Shown here in pieces: positions 16,798 through 26,431 of a DNA stretch of 64,000 nt (its first letter is position 1; every line of letters begins with the position of its first letter). Origin of the DNA: a virus; IMG/VR virus record IMGVR_UViG_3300042197_002147, positions 92,712 through 156,711 of that record. The stretch is one strand, 5' to 3'. Below the pieces are notes generated by a model. The model was not told the DNA's origin, made no database searches, and saw nothing but the letters and a program-made list of their open reading frames with translations. The position numbers and the translations under genes are program-made.

Positions 16798-17124
16798 TTA
16801 TGTATTTAATTGTTCTGGTTTGTTTGGTTTATTTTGAGTTGAATCGTCAATTCCATCACCATCTCTGTCTTTTTCATCTTTGATTAGACCATCTTCACAA
16901 ATCATTGGTTTTCGGATGAATTCTCTCCAAGCCCAAAGCAATGATATTAAAACAACAGGAGCATACCAAAGAGTCCATCCATAGGATGGTTTGGAAGCAC
17001 CTTCTTGTGCAATTTCATCTTTAATTGCCATGAGAACAACATTGTCACTGGTATTATCTGGTACTATAAATGGAGTTGTGCATCCTGCTAGTAATAAAAG
17101 TGGTATATATTTTAAGTATTTCAT
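16798..17124 (-). CDS. Lipoprotein with transmembrane helix (possible spanin-like lysis protein)
   Basis: A 108-residue protein with a classic lipobox, L-L-L-A-G-C, placing the lipidated Cys at residue 15. A transmembrane helix follows near residues 50-67 (W-Y-A-P-V-V-L-I-S-L-L-W-A-W), and the C-terminal tail has D-R-D-G-D-G-I-D-D, an EF-hand-like calcium motif. Lipoprotein plus membrane helix recalls unimolecular spanins, which join inner and outer membranes during lysis, and the neighbour resembles a holin. The tail beyond the helix is longer than expected for a spanin. Assignment is tentative. Confidence 0.5.
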   Translation of the reverse strand: MKYLKYIPLLLLAGCTTPFIVPDNTSDNVVLMAIKDEIAQEGASKPSYGWTLWYAPVVLISLLWAWREFIRKPMICEDGLIKDEKDRDGDGIDDSTQNKPNKPEQLNT

Positions 17125-17133
17125 TGGTACTCC

Positions 17134-17580
17134 TTATGATTTGCTTGGCGTTGCTGCTGCTGTACCGAAATAGAATCCTACTATGCTTAACAATATTTCT
17201 CTATTTTCGGATGACCAGAAAAATCCATTTATTTCAACGAAACTTTTTCTAGCAGTTTCTGGTATCAAACCAAATAATCCTTCTGGATTTTTTACATCAA
17301 CCTCAACGAAGGTAGGAACACCAAAGAAAGGAAGGATAAATGGAGCAGCAAATGCACCAAATAAGACTGTAAGAACTATAATTTGTCTTACAAATTTACC
17401 GGCATCAATACTTACTCTCTGGACTGCTTTATCTTGGTTTTCTGTTGTTTGTTGGTTTGCTTTGATCAATTGCTCGAACATTTGCTTTTGATCTGCACTT
17501 TTTTGTGCCATGAATTTGAACAAAAATCCAGTGACACCTCCTCCAACCATGCTAATTAATTCTGGTGAAAACATATTCAA
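17134..17580 (-). CDS. Putative holin (multi-pass membrane protein)
   Basis: A 148-residue protein with hydrophobic segments near the N-terminus (I-S-M-V-G-G-G-V-T-G-F-L-F), in the middle (I-I-V-L-T-V-L-F-G-A-F-A-A-P-F) and at the C-terminus (I-L-L-S-I-V-G-F-Y-F-G-T-A). The layout of a soluble helical linker between membrane segments and the F-F-W-S-S-E-N-R motif resemble the three-transmembrane holin-like proteins seen in marine phages. It precedes the lipoprotein gene by 9 bp. A holin would open the inner membrane to let the lysozyme reach the cell wall. Confidence 0.55.
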   Translation of the reverse strand: MNMFSPELISMVGGGVTGFLFKFMAQKSADQKQMFEQLIKANQQTTENQDKAVQRVSIDAGKFVRQIIVLTVLFGAFAAPFILPFFGVPTFVEVDVKNPEGLFGLIPETARKSFVEINGFFWSSENREILLSIVGFYFGTAAATPSKS

Positions 17581-19508
17581 TCCTCCTTTTTATATGCGTT
17601 CTTTTTCAAAAACTTTTTCAACATTTTAACGAATTCTTTTGGTTGTTTTGCTTCCTGCCTGTCCTCTGCGCCACCAAGAGCAGCTAAAAATTTTCCCATG
17701 TTTAGTCTGTTTGCTGGCAATTCATCATCATCTTCTTCTGATGTTTCTCCACCGTCATCTTCGTATAGAGTTCCAGATACATTTTCTCTCTTTTTTACTA
17801 TATTAGACAACAGATTATTCAATATATCTAAATGCTTTTCTGAATAATTTTTTGGTTCGTATTTTATTATTTCTGGTTTTTGTTCTTCTTCCTCATCACC
17901 TTGTCTCTTAGTTTCTGGTTCAACATCCAAATAGCGCATATAGTTTGAAATATCTGGTTTTTTTGCGTATGGTGTATAATTTTTTGCTTCTTTTAATTTT
18001 TTTGGTTTCATTGTGCTTCCTCTTTTAAATTTGTCTTTTTGACCTTTATTTGCTATGGTAAATTCTGGTGGAACAAATTTTACCTGTCCCATTCCCGGCA
18101 ATTCAGAAACAATTCCTTCGTGACTGCTTCCTTCATGTGGGGTTAATGGCATTTGTTCTGATGTCACGGTATCAAATATTATTTTTCTTGCTCTATCAAT
18201 ATGTTCATGTGCCCTGAGTGTTTTTGACAATGCTTTTTTATTTTTTAGTCCATATTCTAAATGACTTTGCAATCTTGCTTGTTGCTTTTTATTTTTTTCT
18301 TTTGCTATTTCAGCCTGTGAAAAAGCAACAAACCCTTTAATGTTTCTCGGGTGTCTTTTTTCTTGAACTGCTTGTCCAAATCTTTTAAAATGCAATCTTC
18401 TTGCACCAGATTTACTAGTTGGATCTTCGTGTTTTGCAATTTCATCTAAAAAAGTTGTCAAACTTTTATCAGAAAGTATTGATCTTGCTTTTTTGATATG
18501 GGATCCTAATTTAGCACTTTTAACTGGATTTATTGAAAATTTTCTTTTGTTTAAGGACAATGGAGCAAAATGGTTTTCTTCTGTGCTCAATCCAGACAAA
18601 TCTGGATTTGATCCTATTTTTTTACCAGTGTCTGTATCTATTTCTGAATGAACTGCAAATGTACTTTGTGCCTTTGGACTTGGTAATTTATAGCGAAGCA
18701 AATTACCTTTCATTGTTCCTTCTGTGTCTCTAAGAATTGCATCTGCTTGGTATGATCTATTTGGTGCGATACCAGTATGACTTGCTGCTCTTAAAGCTGA
18801 AGTAAATGGCGTTACCAAATGTGGCTTGTTTGATTGAGAAGCATAGTCTGTTATTTCTTTTTCACTAAAGAAAGCAGGAGCATTTGCTCCTTTGTATTGA
18901 ACAAAGGGTCTTCCTTGATGTTTTCCAAAAACAAGAGACACACTTCCGTCTGCTTTATAGGACAAATTATGACCTTGTACTGGCTTACCCTTCAAAAGAC
19001 TATGTGTTGCGTCTAAGTGTTCCAAAGCATGACTTCCCATTCCTCTGTAGAGTAATTCACCAACATGTTCTAGATGACCTGTTGTTTCTGCTTTTGGTTT
19101 TTCTTTTTTTGTTTGCTCTTCGATGTAGGAATCTAAATCTATTCCTTGTTCATTAAAATATTCAACAATAGAGTCAAAAACTTCATATGGATCTGCTCCA
19201 TATTTTTCAGATTCTTCTGCTAATAGTCCTATTCCTGTTGTTAAGTATCTTAATTGTGATTTTATTCTTGGATCTGGTATTTTATCCAACAAAACCTTTA
19301 AGTTAACAATTAATCTGTCAAATGGTGTTATGATTCCAATTGGGTTTTTTAAATAGTTTCCTTTGGCATCTATAACACCTAAGCGAAATGCATCCATATC
19401 AGTATATTGTGTGGTAATTGCTTTTACAAATTTATAAATGGTAAAAGAGCTGACAACTCTATTTAATTCTTTTGAAGTAATTGTTCTTCTAAATGGTTTT
19501 GGTTTCAT
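17577..19508 (-). CDS. Large virion-associated protein with ligase-like KxDGS motif (DUF6267-like)
   Basis: A 643-residue protein. Near residue 180 is L-S-Y-K-A-D-G-S-V-S-L-V-F-G followed by G-R-P-F-V-Q-Y-K-G. KxDG is nucleotidyltransferase motif I of ATP-dependent DNA/RNA ligases, where Lys becomes adenylated; large T4-like phage proteins of the DUF6267 type show the same arrangement. The other ligase motifs are not obvious. N-terminal residues 1-130 form a helical domain; the C-terminal 200 residues are low-complexity, with an acidic run (S-E-E-D-D-D-E-L) and a basic tail. It overlaps both neighbours by 4 bp in a late operon. Activity unproven. Confidence 0.55.
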   Translation of the reverse strand: MKPKPFRRTITSKELNRVVSSFTIYKFVKAITTQYTDMDAFRLGVIDAKGNYLKNPIGIITPFDRLIVNLKVLLDKIPDPRIKSQLRYLTTGIGLLAEESEKYGADPYEVFDSIVEYFNEQGIDLDSYIEEQTKKEKPKAETTGHLEHVGELLYRGMGSHALEHLDATHSLLKGKPVQGHNLSYKADGSVSLVFGKHQGRPFVQYKGANAPAFFSEKEITDYASQSNKPHLVTPFTSALRAASHTGIAPNRSYQADAILRDTEGTMKGNLLRYKLPSPKAQSTFAVHSEIDTDTGKKIGSNPDLSGLSTEENHFAPLSLNKRKFSINPVKSAKLGSHIKKARSILSDKSLTTFLDEIAKHEDPTSKSGARRLHFKRFGQAVQEKRHPRNIKGFVAFSQAEIAKEKNKKQQARLQSHLEYGLKNKKALSKTLRAHEHIDRARKIIFDTVTSEQMPLTPHEGSSHEGIVSELPGMGQVKFVPPEFTIANKGQKDKFKRGSTMKPKKLKEAKNYTPYAKKPDISNYMRYLDVEPETKRQGDEEEEQKPEIIKYEPKNYSEKHLDILNNLLSNIVKKRENVSGTLYEDDGGETSEEDDDELPANRLNMGKFLAALGGAEDRQEAKQPKEFVKMLKKFLKKNAYKKED

Positions 19509-19882
19509 CTGATTTCACTCAATATTTTGTCTATCCTGTGGTCTGTCTGAATTAAACTGATGTTTACTTCTGGTATTGATTTTGGTAAATAGTTTAAATA
19601 GTTCAAGAATGATTTTAGTTGTGGATGTAGGTCTTTTCCTAACTTAAAAAACAAAATCCTACAACAAGCTTCTGCTCCAAAAACATTTTGTAAGATTATT
19701 ATGTGATTTAAGATTAATCTTTCTTTTAATTCTCCACCTTTTCTGAATCGCAGTAGTAATCTTTTCACATATTTAATTTTACTTAAATCTTCATAAAATT
19801 CATCTATACCACCTGAACTCGGATTGGAATACATTTTAGTAGCAAATAATAAAAAATTATCAGAGTTCAATGCATTTTTCAT
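19505..19882 (-). CDS. Conserved T4-like phage protein (125 aa)
   Basis: A 125-residue helical protein with Y-V-K-R-L-L-L-R-F, G-E-L-K-E-R-L-I-L-N-H-I-I-I-L and L-K-S-F-L-N-Y-L-N-Y-L-P, a pattern I associate with a conserved small protein of marine T4-like phages of unknown role. It overlaps the 643-residue gene by 4 bp. Confidence 0.6.
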   Translation of the reverse strand: MKNALNSDNFLLFATKMYSNPSSGGIDEFYEDLSKIKYVKRLLLRFRKGGELKERLILNHIIILQNVFGAEACCRILFFKLGKDLHPQLKSFLNYLNYLPKSIPEVNISLIQTDHRIDKILSEIR

Positions 19883-19908
19883 AATTTAAATAACACTTTT
19901 ATTTTTAT

Positions 19909-20763
19909 TCAATCAATGTGACTTTTAAAATTTCTAACCAAATCGGTGACTACCCTTGACTTTTCTTTTTGTGTCAGAGATATTTTTTTATCTCCAGAGT
20001 TCATTTTTCGCATTGCTGTGTTTACGACAAAATATAATTCTTTTCTTGCATCGTCTAAACTCAATTTACCTTTTTTCTTTTTTTGCTTCAAATGATTATA
20101 AACTGGCATAAGAACTTTATTTTTTACTTCATTATTACGCATGATAAAATGCATGACTGATCTTGCTGGATCTTTTTCCTCTTGGAGATGATCTACACTT
20201 TCATCTAATTTAGCAATTTTTTTTGCTTTTTCTTTTGTCGAAAGTGATCTTTTCTTTTCTGGTTCTTTAACCATGGCTTCTTGAACTGGTGCTGGTGCCA
20301 TTTTTGACAACTTACCAGACATTGAGTACAAGCAAGTTCCTTCGTTGTATTCTACATTGACAACCAAAGCGAGTTTTGGTAAGTCTTCTCCTCTATTGAA
20401 TCCCTTTGAGAGATCAGTTGTTGGAGTTGTTCCGAATGCACCTCCATGTAGTTCAACTGGAAATACATTTTGCCCCGGATTTAGTGGAGTTTTCATGTTA
20501 AACTTAAAATCTAAACCAGCGTGATTTAGTCTAGTTCTTAGTTCTACGAGAGCGGCGGCCGCTTCTTCCTGCATATACTCACCGGCCAGGAATTTATGAA
20601 TAAACGCATTTATTCTGGAAATTGAACCACCTTCTCCTATACGGTGAATACCAAAATCGTTAAAAGCGGTTCTGTTTGGATACTCAGAGAAACCATTAAA
20701 TACAGAACCACCTACTGCGTAACTTTCTGCTAGTTTAGATAATATTTGTTTGAACTTTTTCAT
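19909..20763 (-). CDS. Capsid-targeted virion protein candidate (284 aa)
   Basis: Starts M-K-K-F-K-Q-I-L-S-K-L-A-E-S, a capsid-targeting-like sequence with a possible prohead-protease cut after L-A-E. Residues 20-155 look globular, with many glycine-rich turns (G-G-S-V-F-N-G-F, L-H-G-G-A-F-G). The C-terminal third is a lysine-rich helical region. In T4 such proteins are loaded into the prohead and trimmed by gp21. A relative of head-assembly core proteins is possible, but no family is recognised. It lies in the - strand late operon. Confidence 0.55.
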   Translation of the reverse strand: MKKFKQILSKLAESYAVGGSVFNGFSEYPNRTAFNDFGIHRIGEGGSISRINAFIHKFLAGEYMQEEAAAALVELRTRLNHAGLDFKFNMKTPLNPGQNVFPVELHGGAFGTTPTTDLSKGFNRGEDLPKLALVVNVEYNEGTCLYSMSGKLSKMAPAPVQEAMVKEPEKKRSLSTKEKAKKIAKLDESVDHLQEEKDPARSVMHFIMRNNEVKNKVLMPVYNHLKQKKKKGKLSLDDARKELYFVVNTAMRKMNSGDKKISLTQKEKSRVVTDLVRNFKSHID

Positions 20764-20789
20764 TTTTTCTCCTGCTATTCTATTTATAA

Positions 20790-22799
20790 TTACTTTTTCT
20801 TCTTCCCGCCTCTAGCGCGAAGGGTTAAAAATGTGGCAATTCTGTGTTTTGATTCTTCTTCTGTGTCACCTTTTATTGGTTTTGCCTTTACTTTTTTTGC
20901 AGTTCTATCTCTTTTTCTTATTTCTCCCTTTGTCATCGTGCCAGCATTTGATGAATTTACTATTTCTTCTTGTACAAATTCTTCATTTGCCATTTTTTTG
21001 GCATCTCTGGTTGCGATTGCATAAATTATATTTTTTGCTCTTGGACCATATCTTAATTTGAATTTACCTATGTGTTTTTTAAGTTCCTTCACTCTTTGCT
21101 CTTTTGCTGCTGTTTCTTCTGGAGACAAAACTTTTTCTGCTAGTCTTCTTCTTTTAAACATTTTTATAGCGTCTTTTACAGATTTAGATGATTTTGGTGT
21201 TGGTGTTATAACATCAGGTAATGCCATCATTTTTGTATTAAAGTGCATTATTGGGTCATATCCTGCTAAGTTTGGATTTACCTCATCTCCAACCTGTCCT
21301 GTTGCAAAATTTCCACCCATAGACATTACTTCACCCAACATTGCTTTGTTGCAATCTTGACATGCCTCTTCGCATCTGCATCCCCAAACGCGAAGTGCTG
21401 CGTTTATTTTACTCTTTGGATCTCTTGCAGTTTTTGCGCTTGTTCTCTTTCTTTTCATTCCACACATTCTTCCACAAAAAGACTTTCTTCTTTTTTGTGT
21501 TTTTCCTGAAAGTTTGCTAAAACCGCCCTTCTTCTTTGCTTCATCTTTTGTTTCGATTCCGGCATGAATTCCTTGGCGTCTTGCTTCTGCTCTGGAAAGA
21601 CCACCCTCTGGATGGTTTTTACCTTTTTTAAATCCTTTATATGGTTTTGCAGATTTTTTTGCTTCCATTATCACTGATATCATGTCTTTTATAATTGATT
21701 CTTTCATGTGTTTTCCTCTAAAAGTTACTAATCTTCTTAATGTTTCTGTATGTTCTGGTTTTAAATCGGAATATCTCCCTACATGAAGTCCAGTTATTGA
21801 ACTTATTGGATTTTGCACTGGACTTCCATGTTTTGCTGGTGATCCACCCGCACCAACAGGGTGACCAGTTAGCATCTTTCCTTTTCTATCTATTCCTGTT
21901 ATTCTCATACCTTGGGCGTGTTGCTCACTGCCTTTTAGCATAACTCTCGCTACAACTGGAATATTTCTTCCATATTCCTTTGATAATTTTTCAGCATATG
22001 CGAGTGCTCCATGAATACGGTCGTGTGTATCCATGTCTGCTATATCTCCTCTGTGAATTTTGTCTAATAGTCTTTTTCTGTAATTTTCTTGAGATTCTTC
22101 TCTTCTTTGGGCCATTTCACGAATGAATCTCTTGGTTTTTATATTTTCAACTGCCTCTTTTACCGATTTCCAACCACCGCCCTTACTCTTATACCACTTA
22201 GCAGCCCATCCATTTGCATATGCAGATGGATAAACATCAAATTTTGATTTTGCTGCCGCTTTTGCTCTTGCCCACAATTCTGGATTTGTTGGTTTATTTT
22301 TCTCGAATAGTTGTTGAACAGATTCGGATATTTTTCCTTTTCCAAAATTGGAAACATTTACAGGTTTTCCACCTTTTCCCTTGCGATTTGCTACGGGATC
22401 ATGCTTTCTTTTTGCCGCCACAGCCGCAGCCCGTTCCTTTTTTGTCAGTTGGCTTCTTTTCTTGTTTGACATACATTTTGGTTTGGGTTCCCCCGGTTTT
22501 CTCGCGCATGGTCCTACCGCCTCTCCCTTTGAGTTGATTCTTTTCCATCCACCATCCGGGTGTTTTGGATTGAACCAATTTCTTAAATCTTCTTTCATTT
22601 CTACTTTTTTCAGTCTAGAGTAATAATCTGGTAATTCACCAAGATGATGTAATGCAATCATTTTGGCGATATTTGCTTTGGTGGTGTGTTCCTTTTCTAT
22701 TTTTTTACCCATTGCAAGTTGTTTCATTATTGTTTCTAATGACACATCGTGTTTCTTTGCAATGTTTTTTGGCGATTCTGGTTTTTTAAAGTTTTTCAT
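20790..22799 (-). CDS. Large basic multidomain protein with DUF5872-like segment
   Basis: A 669-residue, strongly basic protein. Near residues 90-125 it has a P-H/P-D-G-G-W-K-R-I segment with a Cys-rich motif (G-P-C-A-R-K-P-G-E-P-K-P-K-C), and further on Y-P-S-A-Y-A-N-G-W-A-A-K-W-Y with K-S-K-G-G-G-W, a signature of DUF5872-like proteins. A central region repeats lysine/arginine-rich stretches and two Cys pairs (C-G-R-M-C-G; C-R-C-E-E-A-C-Q-D-C). The charge and late position suggest a DNA-packaged internal or head-associated protein. A GAGG site precedes the start. Confidence 0.55.
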   Translation of the reverse strand: MKNFKKPESPKNIAKKHDVSLETIMKQLAMGKKIEKEHTTKANIAKMIALHHLGELPDYYSRLKKVEMKEDLRNWFNPKHPDGGWKRINSKGEAVGPCARKPGEPKPKCMSNKKRSQLTKKERAAAVAAKRKHDPVANRKGKGGKPVNVSNFGKGKISESVQQLFEKNKPTNPELWARAKAAAKSKFDVYPSAYANGWAAKWYKSKGGGWKSVKEAVENIKTKRFIREMAQRREESQENYRKRLLDKIHRGDIADMDTHDRIHGALAYAEKLSKEYGRNIPVVARVMLKGSEQHAQGMRITGIDRKGKMLTGHPVGAGGSPAKHGSPVQNPISSITGLHVGRYSDLKPEHTETLRRLVTFRGKHMKESIIKDMISVIMEAKKSAKPYKGFKKGKNHPEGGLSRAEARRQGIHAGIETKDEAKKKGGFSKLSGKTQKRRKSFCGRMCGMKRKRTSAKTARDPKSKINAALRVWGCRCEEACQDCNKAMLGEVMSMGGNFATGQVGDEVNPNLAGYDPIMHFNTKMMALPDVITPTPKSSKSVKDAIKMFKRRRLAEKVLSPEETAAKEQRVKELKKHIGKFKLRYGPRAKNIIYAIATRDAKKMANEEFVQEEIVNSSNAGTMTKGEIRKRDRTAKKVKAKPIKGDTEEESKHRIATFLTLRARGGKKKK

Positions 22800-23428
22800 T
22801 TTTCCCTCGACTGTTCATCAAGATAAACTTCTATTTGATTTCTTGCGTTTGTTATTTCTTTAGCATATTTTTCTGGATCAGACATGACATTTTTTGCTTT
22901 TTGAGGACTGCACCACTGAGACATAATATAACCACAAATCATGTTTTTGTGGTGTATTGGAAGAACGCAGTAGCAATGAATGTTTGCAGATTCAAACGAG
23001 TGTTTTCCAAAACTATCTTTTTGATTTTTTACCAAACATGGCAGTGGGGAATTTTTTGTTACATCTTCAATAAGTGGAGTAAATAGAGATATCAAGAGAT
23101 TGTTTATTTTGTCTCCTTGTGCAGACACACCCTTTGACACGGATTCATGTGTGCAAGACATTTTTCTCATTGAAACTCCATCCATAAAATACTCTCCATT
23201 GTGGAACTGAACCAGTTGAACTCTTGCAGCATCCGTCAAAACTCTTAATTCTGTCAGACATTCATGAATGTTTCCATGAACACTCCAAATGTCTGTTATG
23301 AATTTTTTGTTTTTTATTTTGATGTTTGTTAAAAATTTATAAACAAATGCTCCAAAAACAGCAAACAAGGCAATTCCCAATTCAATCCAGTAATTAAAAC
23401 TTACTTCTGGTAACGGATCTGACATCAA
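22796..23428 (-). CDS. Membrane-anchored GAF-like sensor protein
   Basis: A 210-residue protein with an N-terminal transmembrane helix (residues 13-31, E-L-G-I-A-L-F-A-V-F-G-A-F-V), a short coiled coil and a globular domain containing V-Q-L-V-Q-F-H-N-G-E-Y-F-M and C-Y-C-V-L-P-I-H-H-K-N. The V-x-x-V-Q-F-H-N-G pattern resembles small membrane-attached GAF-like domains found in phage genomes. Ligand and role unknown. It overlaps the downstream gene by 4 bp. Confidence 0.5.
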   Translation of the reverse strand: MMSDPLPEVSFNYWIELGIALFAVFGAFVYKFLTNIKIKNKKFITDIWSVHGNIHECLTELRVLTDAARVQLVQFHNGEYFMDGVSMRKMSCTHESVSKGVSAQGDKINNLLISLFTPLIEDVTKNSPLPCLVKNQKDSFGKHSFESANIHCYCVLPIHHKNMICGYIMSQWCSPQKAKNVMSDPEKYAKEITNARNQIEVYLDEQSREK

Positions 23429-23432
23429 ATTC

Positions 23433-26351
23433 TCACTTCTTAGACCTGTTATGACTCTTGCTTACAACTCTAAGATTTTTCATTGAGTTGTTGTTTGGAT
23501 TGCCGTCTTTGTGGTCAACATCTCGGCCATCTCCCTTACGAATACGCCCCAAGCGTTTCATAAGACGGTTTACTTTGTTTCTTTTTGCTCTATTCTTTTT
23601 TTGTTTTTCTGTTCCTTGATAATTATCATATTCTTTTCTGTAATTTCTTTTCTCTGCTACAAAGTTTTTTGCAAAGGAAATATAGAACTCTTGTAAATTC
23701 TTTTCTACTGGAATTTCGTGTTCTGTATTTCCAATTTTTACTGTGTTGTAGAAACCAGATTCTACTTTACCAAATTGAGTAAAGTCTATGTCTTGTGTGG
23801 AAATCATTTCTGGTTCAAGTTCTAAAAATTGCATCAAAGAGTAAATGTCTCCACCTATTTCATTTTGAATTCCGTCCAGTAATTGTGATGTTTCTATGGA
23901 ACTTATTACATTTTCTGTTATTAAACCAGACAACACTGGATTATGAGAAAATGATTCCTTTGCTATTTTCTTGGGATTCAGAACCATTGATATTACACTC
24001 CAGTATGAGTAAACTTTTCTTCCGGTTTTTCTTCTTATTGCTTCTGCTTCAGATGATTTAACAGAACTGCTCTTAAATCTTATGACAAAATTTAAAGCAT
24101 CTGCAACTTTATCTGCATACTCTGGTGTTATTTGTGATAATGATGTTTCTGTTCCATCCTTGTTCAATGAAAGAACATACTGAGCAACAGCGGGACTAAT
24201 TTTTTTCGGATTTCCTGTATCGAATTTTGCCATTCCGGTAAGTGCTTCAAATACAAATGCTTTTCGGAAATCTTTACTTTGAACGAGTAGATCTTGTAAT
24301 TCTTTTCTTGCTTCTTTGTGTAGTTTGTCATATTTAATAATTTCTTTGTCTTGTCCTTCCAATTCACCACCAGTAAGGAAATCCGTTATGTCTCCTCCTG
24401 CGGTTCTTCTTGGAGAATTGATCAAATTCTTTAATGATTTAATTAGCGATTCTGCTCTTTTCTTTATTTTTGGTTCTAATTTTTTCTTATCCATTCCTTC
24501 AAGAGCAGCATAAATTGTTGCGGTTGCCTCGCCTCCTGCTTTACCGGACATCAACTGAGATGGTCCGCATTTTACGGAGACACCGACAACTTGACCAGAG
24601 TTCATGTCTCTGAACAATATGTCAGACTTTGGAGTATTATCAACTCCTCCATAGTTGGTCCAGAACTTACTTAATTTTTCTGATTTATTTGCACCATAAT
24701 GAATTGCAGCAAAATTTGCTCCGGGATAACTTGTAGAGAGTTGTTCTGAAATTGCTTGTAAAGTTCTTTGGGAAGATTCACCCAAAGTTGTGCTATTTGC
24801 CAAATATTCTGCTGCTTCCGGGGAAATAAGTCCCTCTTTGACTTGTTTTTCTAGAGGAATGCCCATTGCCTCGTTGAATGCGGCAACAACACCGAATTCC
24901 ATGTCAACCGCGGCGTGATCTGAGTCTGGGTAAGTAGATTTACCAGTAGATCTTGTTGGTGGTGGTTTTTGTGGAACCATTGCTGCCTGAACGGCTTGAT
25001 CTTTTTGCGTTTCTTGTGCTTCTGCTTTTTTATTTCTTTTTTCTTTTCCAGAATCAGCACCTTCTACTTTACCGAACAACTCAATAGATGTTGGTGTGTT
25101 TACAAAGTCTTCATCCTGTAAAATTTGCTCTGCTGCACTTTGTGTCATCTTGTCTGGTGGGACCAATATTCTATGGTTTGCTTGCAGAGATGTTTTTCTT
25201 ATTATCATTTTGTTTTCATCATCATCCTGAACAATCAAAACTTGACCAGAGAAAGGATTTGATTGTCTAACTGCATCATCTTTTGCTCTTTGTTTTCTTT
25301 TTCTTGCATTTTGATCTCTTCTTTTTTCTTGTTGAGATTTTTGTTCAATTAACATTTTAAAAGCATGAAAAAGTGGACTTTCTCTAAGTGGTGTTTTTCT
25401 GTTCATTTGTGCAAGTCTTTTTGATTCACCAGAAACGACTTTCGGTAAAATTTGTTTTACCATTCTTGTTAGGATTGGTCTTCTTTTGTTTATTGCTGTG
25501 TCGATTCTTGCTCTTTGAGCATATGATAACTTTTTCCAATTTCCCTTAAACAGTCTTTTTCTGAGAGTTGTTTTTATTTGACTTGTTGCTCTTTTCTTGA
25601 GTTGTTTGATATTTCTTCTTCTCTTTTTTCTTAACTTTCTCAGAAATGCTCTTCTTTTTGCTGTTCTTCTTGCAGACCTTGCAAGTTTCATTCTTCCCTG
25701 TGCCGAAACAGTTTCAGTCAAAACTTCTTGATTGTTTGCAAATTCTTGAATTTCTTCAAATGTAAATGAAGGAAGAGAAACATAATCTTCCTTAAGTTTC
25801 ATTCCTTTTCTTACATCTTTGAATAATTTTGTTGCTTGTGTTTTTGTGACATGACCGGGTAATCCCATCCTAAATGCCTCAAAATTTCCCTCAGCAGCAG
25901 CTTTTCTTTGCTTTGTTGCAGACATTCCAGCAAGACCTTTTGCTTGCTCTCCTCTTTCTCCTCCAGCAGTTACTACCTTAAAATTTTTGAATTTGAAATC
26001 ACCTTTTTTCTGGTAGTGCGGAACTTTATCGAATATAGATTCTCTGTCAGAACCAGTGACTACTGTAACATCTTCATATCCTTGATCACTAACATGTTTT
26101 AAAGCATGAAATGGTGATATGATATCATCCGAAACATGAACATTCGGTGTCCCAAGAACAGATGCCATGTGCTTTGCTTTTGTTTTTGGATCTAATGGAT
26201 TTTTCTTTGGATCTTGACTTCTGCTACCATAAATTCTGTGTTCAGAACCAGTTTGTGAAGCTAATTCCATAACTTTCTGAGCAAGCAGATGATGACCAGA
26301 TGTTGGTGGGTTGAATCTTCCAAATGTTATTACAATTGATTTTTTTGCCAT
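23433..26351 (-). CDS. Fusion of nucleotidyltransferase domain and HNH endonuclease domain
   Basis: A 972-residue protein. Residues 1-180 form a cytidylyltransferase/NMN-adenylyltransferase-like fold: F-G-R-F-N-P-P-T-S-G-H-H holds the HxGH-type nucleotide-binding motif, and V-T-G-S-D-R-E-S follows. Residues 220-330 are extremely Arg/Lys-rich. The centre resembles large virion proteins. The last 60 residues form an HNH nuclease motif, with D-V-D-H-K-D-G-N-P-N-N-N and N-L-R-V-V. The start at 26351 is chosen for its AGGA site; an ATG 6 bp upstream is also possible. Late promoter at 26370. A co-packaged enzyme injected with DNA is one possibility. Confidence 0.75.
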   Translation of the reverse strand: MAKKSIVITFGRFNPPTSGHHLLAQKVMELASQTGSEHRIYGSRSQDPKKNPLDPKTKAKHMASVLGTPNVHVSDDIISPFHALKHVSDQGYEDVTVVTGSDRESIFDKVPHYQKKGDFKFKNFKVVTAGGERGEQAKGLAGMSATKQRKAAAEGNFEAFRMGLPGHVTKTQATKLFKDVRKGMKLKEDYVSLPSFTFEEIQEFANNQEVLTETVSAQGRMKLARSARRTAKRRAFLRKLRKKRRRNIKQLKKRATSQIKTTLRKRLFKGNWKKLSYAQRARIDTAINKRRPILTRMVKQILPKVVSGESKRLAQMNRKTPLRESPLFHAFKMLIEQKSQQEKRRDQNARKRKQRAKDDAVRQSNPFSGQVLIVQDDDENKMIIRKTSLQANHRILVPPDKMTQSAAEQILQDEDFVNTPTSIELFGKVEGADSGKEKRNKKAEAQETQKDQAVQAAMVPQKPPPTRSTGKSTYPDSDHAAVDMEFGVVAAFNEAMGIPLEKQVKEGLISPEAAEYLANSTTLGESSQRTLQAISEQLSTSYPGANFAAIHYGANKSEKLSKFWTNYGGVDNTPKSDILFRDMNSGQVVGVSVKCGPSQLMSGKAGGEATATIYAALEGMDKKKLEPKIKKRAESLIKSLKNLINSPRRTAGGDITDFLTGGELEGQDKEIIKYDKLHKEARKELQDLLVQSKDFRKAFVFEALTGMAKFDTGNPKKISPAVAQYVLSLNKDGTETSLSQITPEYADKVADALNFVIRFKSSSVKSSEAEAIRRKTGRKVYSYWSVISMVLNPKKIAKESFSHNPVLSGLITENVISSIETSQLLDGIQNEIGGDIYSLMQFLELEPEMISTQDIDFTQFGKVESGFYNTVKIGNTEHEIPVEKNLQEFYISFAKNFVAEKRNYRKEYDNYQGTEKQKKNRAKRNKVNRLMKRLGRIRKGDGRDVDHKDGNPNNNSMKNLRVVSKSHNRSKK

Positions 26352-26369
26352 ATTCACATTCCTGTATCA

Positions 26370-26377
26370 TATTTATA
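26370..26377 (-). promoter_or_regulatory. T4-type late promoter (TATAAATA)
   Basis: Perfect TATAAATA on the - strand, 19 bp before the start of the nucleotidyltransferase-HNH fusion gene and directly after a terminator. Confidence 0.7.
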
Positions 26378-26386
26378 AATGAAAAA

Positions 26387-26405
26387 AACCGGAAAACATC
26401 CGGTT
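26387..26405 (-). terminator. Intrinsic terminator
   Basis: Stem AACCGG/CCGGTT (26387-26392 with 26400-26405) followed on the - strand by a T-rich run. It ends the transcript of the gene at 26432-26812 just before the late promoter of the next unit. Confidence 0.65.
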
Positions 26406-26431
26406 CTTTTGGTAAATGTGCCTTTTATCTT

